Below are positions 1 to 8,458 of a DNA stretch of 64,000 bases, one piece after another (within the stretch, counting starts at the first letter, position 1; the number at the start of each line of letters is the position of its first letter). The position numbers and the translations under genes are program-made. The notes below the pieces were generated by a model, which saw only the letters and a list, made by a program, of their open reading frames with translations, was not told where the DNA came from and did not search any database. The stretch covers positions 9,169,001 to 9,233,000 of the forward strand of contig NZ_CP107783.1 of NCBI RefSeq assembly GCF_036345255.1. Direction: 5' to 3'. The DNA comes from Streptomyces sp. NBC_00569 (GTDB taxonomy: Bacteria; Actinomycetota; Actinomycetes; Streptomycetales; Streptomycetaceae).

Positions 1-26
1 TCGCACCGGTCGGGCTCGGTGCGTCG

Positions 27-1736
27 CTACAGGAAGTACAGGCGGTTGAGCGGGACTTCGGACGCCGGCTCCGAGCGGACCGGCGCCCCGTCCAGCGTGA
101 CGAGGCCGCTGTCGGCGTCGACCTGGACCTCGCCCAGGCGCGCGTTGTTCACCATGTCGGCCGGGCCGATCCCGCGGGTGCCGCGCACGGCCACCCGCCG
201 GCGCCGGGTCGCCAGCGCGTCGTACGGCCGGCCGAAGGAGCCGGACTCGGCGGCGGCCCGGCTGACGAACGCGACCGACAGATCCGCAGCGGTCGCCCCG
301 TGTCCGCCGAACAGCGGGCCGAGGACGAGCGGTTCGCACCGGTCGTCCGCGGCATTGGGATCGCCGGTCACCCCGTAGGCGGGGAAGCCCGCCTTGAGGA
401 CCATCTGCGGTTTGGCGCCGAACGAGTCGGGCCACCACAGCACGATGTCCGCGAGCTTCCCGCTCTCGATCGAACCGACCTCGTGGGACAGGCCGTGGGC
501 GATCGCCGGATTGATGGTCAGCTTGGCGATGTAGCGCAGCACGCGCGCGTTGTCGTCGTCGAGCCCGTCGCCCTCCATCGGGCCGAGCTCGGCCTTCATC
601 TTCCCTGCCACGGCGAAGGTGCGGCGCACGGTTTCCCCGGCCCGGCCCATGCCCTGGGCGTCGGACGAGGTGATGCCGATGACACCGAGGTCATGCAGCA
701 CGTCCTCGGCGCCCATGGTTCCCGCCCGGATGCGGTCCCGCGCCATGGCGGCGTCGCCCGGGAGGTCCGGCTGCAGGGCATGCGCGCTGAAGATCATCCC
801 GTAGTGCTCGGCGACCGCGTCCCGGCCGAAGGGGAGGGTCGGATTGGTCGAGGAGCCGATGACATTCCGTACGCCTGCCATCTTCAGCACGTTGGGCACA
901 TGGCCGCCGCCGCATCCCTCGATGTGGAAGGCGTGGATGGTGCGACCTTCGAGGACGGCGAGGGTGTCCTCGACGGAGAGGCACTCGTTCAGGCCGTCGG
1001 TGTGCAGGGCGACCTGGACGTCGTGCTCCTCGGCGACCCGGAGCGCGGTGTCGAGCGCCCTGGTGTGCGCGCCGAGGTCCTCGTGCACCTTGAAGCCGCT
1101 GGCGCCGCCCTCGGCGAGCGCCTCCACCAGGGGCGCCGGGTCGGAGGACGACCCCCGGCCCAGGAAGCCGATGTTGACCGGCCAGGCGTCGAAGGCGTTG
1201 AACGCGTGCCGCAGCGCCCAGGGCGAGTTGACCCCGACGCCCCAACTGGGCCCTATTTCCTGGCCGATGACCGTGGTGACGCCGGAGGCGAGCGAGGCCT
1301 CCATGATGCGCGGCGACAGCAGGTGTACGTGTGTGTCGATCGCACCCGCCGTGGCGATCATGCCCTCTCCGGAGACGATCGTCGTCCCGGTGCCGACCAC
1401 GACGTCCACGCCGGCCAGGGTGTCCGGGTTGCCCGCGCGGCCGACGGCGGCGATGCGCCCTTCCCGGATGCCGATCGACGTCTTGCGGATGCCCTGCGCC
1501 GCGTCGATCACGAGCACGTTGCTGATGACGACATCGCAGGTCTCACGGACGGCGGCGGCCTTCAGGTGCAGTCCGTCGCGGGCGGTCTTGCCGAAGCCGG
1601 CCAGGAACTCGTCCCCCGGGGCCTGCGAGTCGGACTCGACCCGTACGACGAGTCCGGTGTCGCCGAGACGGACCCGGTCGCCGGCGCGCGGGCCGTGCAC
1701 GGCGGCGTACTCCTGCGCATCGATGGTGGTGCTCAC
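27..1736 (-). CDS. ureC: Urease subunit alpha (divergent flap)
   Basis: Catalytic subunit of urease, a cytosolic nickel enzyme that hydrolyses urea to ammonia and carbamate. The protein has 569 residues, the usual family length. The nickel ligands and the carbamylated lysine are visible: His136 and His138 (THVHLL), Lys216 (GFKVHED), His245 (ALHTDG), His271 (HIEGCGGGH) and Asp359 (TSSDAQ). The mobile flap, normally MVCHHL, reads IFSAHAL around residue 319, so the catalytic His is kept while the flap Cys and the second His are Ala. The GTG start overlaps the ureAB stop (GTGA), indicating translational coupling. No accessory gene (ureF, ureG, ureD) is in view; they could lie left of the window. 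The urease family call is very secure; normal activity is inferred from the retained metal ligands. Confidence 0.96.
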   Translation of the reverse strand: MSTTIDAQEYAAVHGPRAGDRVRLGDTGLVVRVESDSQAPGDEFLAGFGKTARDGLHLKAAAVRETCDVVISNVLVIDAAQGIRKTSIGIREGRIAAVGRAGNPDTLAGVDVVVGTGTTIVSGEGMIATAGAIDTHVHLLSPRIMEASLASGVTTVIGQEIGPSWGVGVNSPWALRHAFNAFDAWPVNIGFLGRGSSSDPAPLVEALAEGGASGFKVHEDLGAHTRALDTALRVAEEHDVQVALHTDGLNECLSVEDTLAVLEGRTIHAFHIEGCGGGHVPNVLKMAGVRNVIGSSTNPTLPFGRDAVAEHYGMIFSAHALQPDLPGDAAMARDRIRAGTMGAEDVLHDLGVIGITSSDAQGMGRAGETVRRTFAVAGKMKAELGPMEGDGLDDDNARVLRYIAKLTINPAIAHGLSHEVGSIESGKLADIVLWWPDSFGAKPQMVLKAGFPAYGVTGDPNAADDRCEPLVLGPLFGGHGATAADLSVAFVSRAAAESGSFGRPYDALATRRRRVAVRGTRGIGPADMVNNARLGEVQVDADSGLVTLDGAPVRSEPASEVPLNRLYFL

Positions 1737-2446
1737 GATGAAGCCTCCTGGTCGTCGTCCGGCCTGGCGCCGAGATATCCGCAGGCGGCCGCGCGGATCA
1801 GCGCGTCGCGGCGGGCGCCCGGCGCGTCCAGCGGTCCGTCGACCAGACCGGCGAACCCGATCACGACGCGGTCGCCGCCGATGGGGATGAGCCCGACCTC
1901 GCTCCGAGAGCCCGGCGCGAACCGGGTGGACGCTCCGGCCGGCATGGCCAGACGCATCCCGAAGGCGGTGGACCGGTCGAAGTCCAGGCGCGGGTTGGCT
2001 TCGAAGAAGTGGAAGTGCGAGGTGACGCTGATCGGTACGGAGGCGGTGTTGCGGACGCTGACCGTGCGGACCGCAGCGGGCTGCCCGGCCGGGGCCTTCG
2101 CCGCGGGCAGAACGGCACCGGGCGCCTGCGCCCCCAGGCTGCCGCCGCCGAACGGATCGCTGACCACGGCCAGCCGGGTCCCGTCGTCGAACACGGCCTC
2201 GACGTGGATCTCGGTGACCACGTCGGGCACGCCGGGCAGGACGTCGTCGGGCCCGAGGGCCTTGCGTGCGGCGGCGACGGCCTCCGCGAGGCGGGCGCCG
2301 TCACGCGCGGCCTCGCACACCGTGTCGGCGACGAGCGCGGTCGCCTCGGGCACGTTCAGGCGGAGACCGCGGGCGCGTCGGGCGCGGGCCAGTTCGGCGG
2401 CACCGAACAGCAGGAGCCGGTCGCGCTCCGTCGGGGTCAGCCGCAT
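1733..2446 (-). CDS. ureAB: Urease gamma-beta fusion subunit
   Basis: Structural urease subunit in which gamma (about residues 1-100, beginning MRLTPTERDRLLLFGAAELA) and beta (about residues 110-237, with the SHFHFFEANPRLDFDR block) are joined in one 237-residue chain, a known arrangement in some actinobacteria. The start at 2446 is chosen because it begins exactly at the conserved gamma N-terminus. The longer reading frame to 2608 runs through the promoter and operator at 2548-2581. It is the first gene of the urease transcript and overlaps ureC by four bases. Control is probably by the TetR-type operator just upstream. Confidence 0.94.
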   Translation of the reverse strand: MRLTPTERDRLLLFGAAELARARRARGLRLNVPEATALVADTVCEAARDGARLAEAVAAARKALGPDDVLPGVPDVVTEIHVEAVFDDGTRLAVVSDPFGGGSLGAQAPGAVLPAAKAPAGQPAAVRTVSVRNTASVPISVTSHFHFFEANPRLDFDRSTAFGMRLAMPAGASTRFAPGSRSEVGLIPIGGDRVVIGFAGLVDGPLDAPGARRDALIRAAACGYLGARPDDDQEASS

Positions 2447-2547
2447 ACCGGCGGCTCCGCGGATCTGCCCCGGGCGGGCTCGTGGATGGTGGAGTCGTCG
2501 AGGTGCATGGTGGTGAGTCGCTCTCTGTGGCGGTTCATCTCGTGCTG

Positions 2548-2581
2548 ACCTGAAGATGTCACTGACTGAAAATTCAGTCAA
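2548..2581 (-). promoter_or_regulatory. Urease promoter with TetR-type operator (site 1)
   Basis: On the minus strand TTGACT (2581-2576) is followed by 17 bases and CATCTT, a good sigma-70-like promoter. The palindrome TGACTGAA-N2-TTCAGTCA at 2563-2580 covers the -35 box and most of the spacer, the position expected for a repressor. The same palindrome occurs at 4333-4350 and, with one mismatch, at 5731-5748. Confidence 0.75.
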
Positions 2582-2647
2582 TACATGTGACGTGAGTTCT
2601 ACGGGCATTCGCCGGGCGGGGCCGCCGGACGGTCCGGCGGCCGTTCG

Positions 2648-4246
2648 TCAGGCGGTCTTGCGGTAGTGACGGACGGAGATCGTCACGGACTCGCTCGTCG
2701 TCGGGGCATCGATGAGATGCACGATCGCGATGTCCTTGCCGTTCGCGCTGCGGACGCAGAACGGACGCCATTCCTCCAGGTCGTCGAACTTCAGCGTGGT
2801 GACCGGCTCGCTGTCGATTCCCTCCTCGCAGCCGCCGGGGGAGAGGGTGTCGTCGTAGGCGATGTAGGCGTCGCTGTCGTCGGAGAACTCGAACTCGTCG
2901 GCGGTGCGTGCCAGGTACCAGGCGGCGATGGATTCGGGGGCGACGGTGCCGTTGCGGAGGTCGAACTCGTAGCTCGGGTCGGGCGAGGTCAGCTCGGTCT
3001 CGGCGTACACCTGCCGGTATCCGGCACCCGTCGAGGCGGTCGACTTCGAGGGTGGCGACGAGTGCGGCCGCGACGGTGGGGCCGAGCCCCGGTCGCGCCT
3101 GCCGGGGCCGGCCGCCATCGGCGGGTCGCCGTGCGAGTCGCTCAGGCGGTAGACCGTCGCTCCGGCGACCAGGACGGCCACTGTCACCGCCGGCACGACC
3201 CAGCGACGGCGCCTCCTGCGCCGGGGCGGCGCAGGAGGTGGTGCGGGCTGTGCGGTGACGGCGGTGTCCGTGCGGGCCGGGGCCGTGGCTGTCATCGTGG
3301 GCTGCGCATGGGACGGCTGGATCGGTTCGGGCAGATCGCTGCGGCCGGCTATGTCGGCACGGATCGAGTGCGGCAGCCAGCCGTCGGTGAACCGCAGCTG
3401 CGCGCCCGCGGCCGGATGGTGGCGCACGGCCTCGATCAGGGCGCCGGTGGTGGGCCGATCCTCGGGGTTCTTCGCCAGGCACTGCCACAGCAGGTTCCGC
3501 AGTTCGGGCGGTACGTGCGTGAGGTCGGGCTCTTCGTGCACCACTCGGTACAGGGCCGCGGACTGGGGGCCGCCGCCGAAGGGTGGCGCGCCGCACACCG
3601 CGTACACCGCCAGAGCGCCGAGCGCGAAGACGTCCGTCGCGGGCGTGGCGGCTCTGCCCAGGGCCTGCTCGGGGGCCATGAAGGCGGGTGTGCCGATCTG
3701 CAGGCCCGCGCCGGTGAGCGCGACAGCGTCGGCGGCCCGGGCGATGCCGAAGTCGATCACCCGCGGGCCGTCGGAGGCCAGCAGTACGTTGGCGGGCTTG
3801 AGATCGCGGTGGACCACGCCCGCGGCGTGGATCGCCTGCAGCGCTTCGGCGATGCCGGCCATGAGCAGCAGCACCGTCGGAACGGGCAGCGGACCGTGCC
3901 GGTGGACCACCTCGTGCAGCGAGGGTCCCGGCACGTAGGCGGTGGCCAGCCAGGGCGTCGCGGCGTCGGTGCCGGAGTCGATCACCGGGGCCGTGTACAG
4001 GCCGTGGACGCGCTGCGTGTTCGTCACCTCCTGGGCGAACCGGTGGCGGAAGGCGGTGTCCCCGGCCAGCTCAGGGCGTACCGCCTTGAGGGCGACCGGC
4101 CGGCCTCCCGGTGTGAAGGCCAGGTAGACATGGCCCATGCCGCCCGAGCCGAGCCGGGCGCACAGCCGGTAGCCGCCGATCTCGTGCGGATCGTCCGCGG
4201 ACAGGGCCTCGAAGGCGGGTGGCGCGGCGCGTCGGTCGGAGGTCAT
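2648..4246 (-). CDS. Membrane Ser/Thr protein kinase
   Basis: Hanks-type kinase of 532 residues. The glycine loop GSGGMG is at residues 33-38, the ATP-binding Lys near 54, the catalytic HRDLKPAN with Asp148, DFG at 165-167 and an APE-type motif (MAPEQ) further on, so the kinase domain looks active. A linker of Pro/Ala and an Arg run leads to one membrane segment (VVPAVTVAVLVAGATVY). A secreted domain of about 150 residues follows, with an acidic stretch, which I do not recognise; it may sense an external signal. The start at 4246 has GAGAG upstream; the longer frame to 4351 reads through the operator at 4333-4350. It is monocistronic and shares its operator type with urease and agmatine deiminase. 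Its substrate is unknown. Confidence 0.9.
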   Translation of the reverse strand: MTSDRRAAPPAFEALSADDPHEIGGYRLCARLGSGGMGHVYLAFTPGGRPVALKAVRPELAGDTAFRHRFAQEVTNTQRVHGLYTAPVIDSGTDAATPWLATAYVPGPSLHEVVHRHGPLPVPTVLLLMAGIAEALQAIHAAGVVHRDLKPANVLLASDGPRVIDFGIARAADAVALTGAGLQIGTPAFMAPEQALGRAATPATDVFALGALAVYAVCGAPPFGGGPQSAALYRVVHEEPDLTHVPPELRNLLWQCLAKNPEDRPTTGALIEAVRHHPAAGAQLRFTDGWLPHSIRADIAGRSDLPEPIQPSHAQPTMTATAPARTDTAVTAQPAPPPAPPRRRRRRRWVVPAVTVAVLVAGATVYRLSDSHGDPPMAAGPGRRDRGSAPPSRPHSSPPSKSTASTGAGYRQVYAETELTSPDPSYEFDLRNGTVAPESIAAWYLARTADEFEFSDDSDAYIAYDDTLSPGGCEEGIDSEPVTTLKFDDLEEWRPFCVRSANGKDIAIVHLIDAPTTSESVTISVRHYRKTA

Positions 4247-4321
4247 GCGGTGGCTCTCTCGGGGTGTGACGGACAGGGGGCTGCGTGCGGCACGCGCGGG
4301 GCAGGGGAGGGGATGGGACTG

Positions 4322-4351
4322 CATGGTGCCCGTGACTGAAGTTTCAGTCAA
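4322..4351 (-). promoter_or_regulatory. Kinase promoter with TetR-type operator (site 2)
   Basis: On the minus strand TTGACT (4351-4346) is separated by 17 bases from CACCAT (4328-4323). The perfect palindrome TGACTGAA-N2-TTCAGTCA fills 4333-4350. It lies between the kinase and the divergent tetR gene at 4396 and may regulate both. Confidence 0.72.
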
Positions 4352-4395
4352 TATGGGGTGAGGTCCGGCCCGCGAAAGCGGTTAGGGTAGGAATC

Positions 4396-4977
4396 GTGGG
4401 CGACCGTAGAACAGCGATCATGGAGGCAGCCGCGCGGGTCATCGCCCGCCGCGGAGTGCGCGGGCTGCGGGTGGAGGAGCTGGCCGCCGAGGCCGGGGTG
4501 TCCACCGCGCTCATCTACTACCACTTCAAGGACCGCGCCGGGATCCTGCGCCGGACCCTGGAGTTCATCAATGACCGCGCCGAGCGCTACACCACGGAGC
4601 GCGACGCGGACGCCGAGCCCCTGACCCCGCGTCAGGAGCTGGAGCGCACCCTTCTCCTGGAACTCCAGGACGATCCGGTCGTGCGCGAGAACAGCACCGC
4701 GTGGGGCGAGCTGCGCGCCAGCGCCATCTTCGACCCCGATCTGCGGGAAGACCTGGCCAGGGCGACGTTGGTCTGGGTGCAGGAAATCTCCGAACTGCTC
4801 GGCCAGGTACGGCCGATGGCCACCGTCACCACCCTCGCGACCTCCGCCGAGCGGCTGACGCTTCTGGTGGAGGGCATCAGCATGCGCTGGCTCAGCGGCA
4901 TCCTCCCGCTGGAGCACGCCCGCGAGCTGATGCTGGACGCCGTCGACGCCGAACTGGGGCGACTGGAGCGCCGGTAG
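4396..4977 (+). CDS. TetR/AcrR-family regulator (first of a tandem pair)
   Basis: DNA-binding repressor of 193 residues. The N-terminal helix-turn-helix is clear (about residues 20-48, VEELAAEAGVSTALIYYHFK), followed by a ligand/dimer domain carrying an ENS.AWGELRA block shared with the next gene. The GTG start lies a few bases after TAGGGT, so the message may have little or no leader. It is transcribed away from the kinase, with the palindrome at 4333-4350 between them, and 63 bases separate it from its paralogue. I infer that it binds the TGACTGAA palindromes; the ligand is unknown. Confidence 0.9.
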   Translation: MGDRRTAIMEAAARVIARRGVRGLRVEELAAEAGVSTALIYYHFKDRAGILRRTLEFINDRAERYTTERDADAEPLTPRQELERTLLLELQDDPVVRENSTAWGELRASAIFDPDLREDLARATLVWVQEISELLGQVRPMATVTTLATSAERLTLLVEGISMRWLSGILPLEHARELMLDAVDAELGRLERR

Positions 4978-5040
4978 GTGCTGCCCGCCCCGGTGGTGTG
5001 CGTCGCGCCGGCGCCCTGACCTGCTGGTTACAGTACGGGC

Positions 5041-5625
5041 GTGAGTACTCGACGCGCCAAGCTGCTGGAAGCCACCTGCCGAGTGATCGCCCTGCGCGGA
5101 GTGAGAGGACTGCGGGTCGAGGAGGTCGCCGCCGAGGCGGGTGTGTCCAAGACCCTCATCTACTACCACTTCCGTGACCGGTCGGGACTGGTCACGAGCG
5201 CGCTCGAGTACGTCAACGACCGCGCCGAAGGGTATGCGGGCGTCCCCGGCGACGATGACGCCCCCGTCCGTGAGCTGCTGCTCCGGCTGCTGGTCGGGGA
5301 GTTCCAGGACGACCGGGCCGTGCGGGAGAACTCCGCGGTGTGGGGCGAGGTGCGAGCGGCCGCCACCTTCGACGAGGGGCTGCGGCCGGTCCTGGCGACG
5401 CTGACCGAGCGCTGGCTCGTCGAGCTGGCCGAGGTGATCGAGGACGGTCAGGACGAGGGCGACATCCCGGCCTCGGTGGACTCACGGGCCGCCGCGGTCC
5501 GGCTGACCTCGCTGGTGGAAGGGCTGAGCGGGCGCTGGCTCGCCGGCCTGCTCACCACCGCCGAGGCCAGGTCACATGTGGCCGCCGCCCTGGAGCGCGA
5601 GCTGCAGCCCGATCCGCAGGGCTGA
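5041..5625 (+). CDS. TetR/AcrR-family regulator (second of a tandem pair)
   Basis: Paralogue of the preceding regulator (194 residues). The recognition region is nearly identical: GVRGLRVEE, AEAGVS and LIYYHF occur in both, so both probably read the same operator. The ligand domains differ more, which suggests different effectors or a heterodimer. GTG start at 5041, with TTACAGT a few bases upstream that could be the -10 box of a near-leaderless transcript. The last codons fall inside a 13-base tandem repeat (5611-5649), and the stop codon lies across a repeat junction. Confidence 0.9.
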   Translation: MSTRRAKLLEATCRVIALRGVRGLRVEEVAAEAGVSKTLIYYHFRDRSGLVTSALEYVNDRAEGYAGVPGDDDAPVRELLLRLLVGEFQDDRAVRENSAVWGEVRAAATFDEGLRPVLATLTERWLVELAEVIEDGQDEGDIPASVDSRAAAVRLTSLVEGLSGRWLAGLLTTAEARSHVAAALERELQPDPQG

Positions 5626-5649
5626 TCCGCAGGGCTGATCCGCAGGGCT
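5611..5649 (+). repeat. 13-base tandem repeat, three copies
   Basis: GATCCGCAGGGCT is repeated three times without interruption, starting inside the last codons of the second tetR gene and continuing past its stop. Copy-number change would alter only the final residues or the spacing to the next promoter. Confidence 0.9.
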
Positions 5650-5729
5650 GATCAGCAGCACTGGTCCACGAGGCTGTACGAAGCGTCGGGCCTCACCGGC
5701 ACTGGACGCGCAGGGCCCCGCGTGGCTCT

Positions 5730-5758
5730 TTGACTGAAAATCCAGTCAGTGTCACAAT
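5730..5758 (+). promoter_or_regulatory. Promoter with TetR-type operator (site 3), agmatine deiminase leader
   Basis: TTGACT (5730-5735), 17 bases, CACAAT (5753-5758). The palindrome TGACTGAA-N2-TCCAGTCA at 5731-5748 has one mismatch from the other two sites and sits in the same register over the -35 box. The message would have a leader of roughly 260 bases before the deiminase at 6025. The leader holds only an unconvincing 43-codon frame from 5765 and a short GAGCCG/CGGCTC hairpin. Confidence 0.7.
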
Positions 5759-6024
5759 GAGGGCATGGCGACACCGAGCCGCTCGGCTCGCTCCCTGCCC
5801 GGGCCGCGTCCTGCGACCCTGGGGATACGGGTGAGTGCGGCAGCCGCGCAGGCGCCGCAGGCCGACGGCTCCCGTCACGGCGTGGGGCGACGGTGATCAC
5901 CGCAGAGGCTTCCGGCCCGCCCCGTGCGAGCCCCCGACGGATCCCCTGTCGCCGTCCATCCCTCCCTGGCGTTTCCCTGCGCCCCAACAGCCGGTCACTA
6001 CACCGCACTTGATGTGGAGCCCCC

Positions 6025-7119
6025 ATGAACGAACCTCCCCTCGGCAGACGTCTGCTCGACGCGGTCTTCGGGGCGAGCCCCTCGCGTCAGGCCGGCTACG
6101 GCAACGCGGACGACGACGGATGGCACGTGCCGGCGGACGACGTACCGCACGTGCGCACCTGGATGTCCTGGCCGGCGAGCAGATCCATCTGGGGCCGCCA
6201 ACTGTCAGGAGTCCAGCAGGACATCGCCCTCATCGCCCGCACGGTCGCCGCCTGCGAGCCCGTCATCATGTGTGCGCCGGACGAAGACACCGCCGGGGAC
6301 GCCAGGGCCGCCTGCGGGCGGGACGTGACCGTCATCACCTCGATCCCCACCGACGACCTCTGGATGCGCGACACCTGCGCCGTCTTCCGGCGTGACGGCC
6401 GGGGCAACCGTGACGCCGTAGGCCTCAACTTCAACGGGTGGGGTCACAAGCAGACCCATCGAGACGACGCCGCCGTGGCCGAGTGGGTCGCCGAATTCAA
6501 TGAACTCGACTTCGAACGGGCGGACTTCGTCGGCGAAGGCGGGTCGATCGAGACCGACGGTGACGGGACGGTGATGGCCACCGAGAGCAGCCTCGTCAAC
6601 AAGAACCGCAACCGCGGCATGAGCCGGACGCAGATCGAGGACGCCGTACTGCACGCATACGGCGCCGAAAAGATGATCTGGGTCCCCGGTGTCCGCGGCC
6701 GGGACATCACCGACAACCACATCGACGTCACGTCCCGCTTCGTCCGCCCCGGCGTCGTCATGGTGCAGATGCCGCCCGACGACAGGGGAGACATCTGGGC
6801 CCGCGACGCGCGCGAACAGTTCGCGATCATGTCCGGTGCGACCGACGCCCGAGGGAGAAGACTCCAGGTCATCCAGGTCGACGGCCCCGACACCGTCCGC
6901 TCGCGCAGCTCTCAGTTCGTCGACTCGTACCTCAACTTCCACGTCGTCAACGGCGCTGTCATCACGGCGCAGTTCGGGGACCGGGCGAAGGACCACGCCG
7001 CCCGCCAGGCCCTCTCCGACGCCTTCCCGGGACGCGAGGTGATCCAACTCGACGTCGACCGCCTCATGGGCGGAGGCGGCGGCATCCACTGCTCCACCAT
7101 GCACGAACCCGTGCCGTAG
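6025..7119 (+). CDS. Agmatine deiminase, cytosolic
   Basis: Member of the peptidylarginine-deiminase-like family (agmatine iminohydrolase), which converts agmatine to N-carbamoylputrescine and ammonia. It has 364 residues. The nucleophile Cys sits in the C-terminal GGGGGIHCSTMHEP motif; the WMRDT, GEGGSIE and DNHID segments supply the other expected active-site residues. No signal peptide is seen. GGAG lies about 9 bases before the ATG. It is followed by a paralogue with an export signal. Placed after a TetR-controlled promoter shared with urease, it probably helps recover nitrogen from guanidino compounds. A related guanidino substrate is possible. Confidence 0.9.
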   Translation: MNEPPLGRRLLDAVFGASPSRQAGYGNADDDGWHVPADDVPHVRTWMSWPASRSIWGRQLSGVQQDIALIARTVAACEPVIMCAPDEDTAGDARAACGRDVTVITSIPTDDLWMRDTCAVFRRDGRGNRDAVGLNFNGWGHKQTHRDDAAVAEWVAEFNELDFERADFVGEGGSIETDGDGTVMATESSLVNKNRNRGMSRTQIEDAVLHAYGAEKMIWVPGVRGRDITDNHIDVTSRFVRPGVVMVQMPPDDRGDIWARDAREQFAIMSGATDARGRRLQVIQVDGPDTVRSRSSQFVDSYLNFHVVNGAVITAQFGDRAKDHAARQALSDAFPGREVIQLDVDRLMGGGGGIHCSTMHEPVP

Positions 7120-7297
7120 CCCCCACGCGCGCAGGTAACTGAAAACGCATCCAGATTACCCAAAGGGCGCCCGTCTCAAGGCGCGCCCAGGCGGCCGAAA
7201 AGGCGGCCGGCGTCGGATGTTTTCTGTCCCCAGGGCTGCACGATTCAGGATCCGGCAATCCTGAAAGTGGCCCCTCAGCCGAATTCCGGAGTTCTCA

Positions 7298-8458
7298 GTG
7301 CCCCAACCCCCCATGTCCCGTCGCAGCGCCCTGCGTTCCTTCGCCGGCCTCGGCGCGCTCGCCCTCGGAGCCGCGGCCTGCGGTCCCGGCGACGAACCGG
7401 GCTCCTCCGCGTCCTCGTCCTCCGCGAGCGGGGCGAAGGCGTCAGGCCGCAGGTTCGGCGCGGAGTGGGACAGCCACACCCGCACGTTCATGTCCTGGCC
7501 CGCCCTGGAGTCGGTGTGGTTCGAGGATCTGCCCGCCGTGCGCGCGGACATCGCCCGCGTGGCGCGGGCCGTGGCGGAGTACGAGGCGGTGGTGCTCATG
7601 GCACGGCCGGAACAGGTCGACGCCGCCCAGCGTGCCTGCGGTTCCCAGGTCGAGGTCATCCCCCTCGAGGTGGACGACCTGTGGGCGCGCGACATCGTCC
7701 CGGTCTTCGTCGAGGAGTCCGACGGCCGTCTGCTGGGTGTGGACTTCAACTTCAACGGCTGGGGCGACAAGCAGGAGCACCGCAACGACGCGCAGGTCGG
7801 CCGGCTCCTGCTGGCGAAGTACGACATCGCCCGCTCGAAGGCCCCGCTCGTCGCCGAGGGTGGCTCCTTCGAGACCGACGGCGAGGGCACCCTGCTCGTC
7901 ACCGAGAGCTCGGTGGTCAACAAGAACCGCAACCCCGGGAAGAGCCGCGACCAGATCGAGGCCGAGCTCAAGAGCACCCTGGGCGTCGAGAAGGTGCTCT
8001 GGCTGGCCGGAGTGCGCGGCCAGGACATCACCGACGCGCACGTCGACAGCCTCGTCAGGTTCACCGCGCCGGGGGTCGTCCTCGTGGACCAGGCGTTCCC
8101 CGGCAGCCCGCCGGACGTCTGGTCGCGCTCGGCGGACCAGGCCAGGTCCGTCCTCCTGAAAGCCACGGACGCCCGCGGCAAGCGCCTGGAAGTCATCGAC
8201 CTGCCCCAGCCGGACCTCGACAGGATCACCGGCATCGGCGACGACTTCGTGTCGACGTACGCGAACTTCTACGTCGCCAACGGCGCCGTGTTCATGCCGC
8301 GCTTCGGTGACACCCGGGCCGACGACCGCGCGAAGGGGATCCTCCAGGACCACTTCCCGACGCGCGACATCGTGCCCGTGAAGATCGACACCATCGCCGG
8401 AGGCGGCGGCGGAATCCACTGCTCGACCCACGACCAGCCGGGCAAGCCGGCCGCCTGA
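7298..8458 (+). CDS. Agmatine deiminase-like Tat lipoprotein
   Basis: Second deiminase of the same family, 386 residues from GTG 7298; ATG 7313 (MSRRSALRSF) is an equally good start. The N-terminus has a twin-arginine motif and ends in a lipobox (LGAAAC), followed by a Ser/Ala-rich linker. The mature enzyme should therefore sit outside the membrane as a lipoprotein. All catalytic segments are present: WARDI, EGGSFE, DAHVD and GGGGGIHCS. The catalytic domain resembles the upstream cytosolic copy throughout, so the pair probably arose by duplication. An exported deiminase would act on external agmatine or a similar compound. Confidence 0.88.
   Translation: MPQPPMSRRSALRSFAGLGALALGAAACGPGDEPGSSASSSSASGAKASGRRFGAEWDSHTRTFMSWPALESVWFEDLPAVRADIARVARAVAEYEAVVLMARPEQVDAAQRACGSQVEVIPLEVDDLWARDIVPVFVEESDGRLLGVDFNFNGWGDKQEHRNDAQVGRLLLAKYDIARSKAPLVAEGGSFETDGEGTLLVTESSVVNKNRNPGKSRDQIEAELKSTLGVEKVLWLAGVRGQDITDAHVDSLVRFTAPGVVLVDQAFPGSPPDVWSRSADQARSVLLKATDARGKRLEVIDLPQPDLDRITGIGDDFVSTYANFYVANGAVFMPRFGDTRADDRAKGILQDHFPTRDIVPVKIDTIAGGGGGIHCSTHDQPGKPAA

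Noticed and set aside
300..2516. Long + strand open frame of 738 codons
   Set aside because: It lies opposite urease genes with full family motifs. Long antisense frames are normal in high-GC DNA and the translation has no recognisable domain.
4247..4351. Longer N-terminus for the Ser/Thr kinase
   Set aside because: The extra codons run through the operator and promoter, and the ribosome binding site lies before 4246.
5652..6026. Minus-strand frame of 124 codons
   Set aside because: It crosses the promoter and operator of the deiminase and has no family resemblance.
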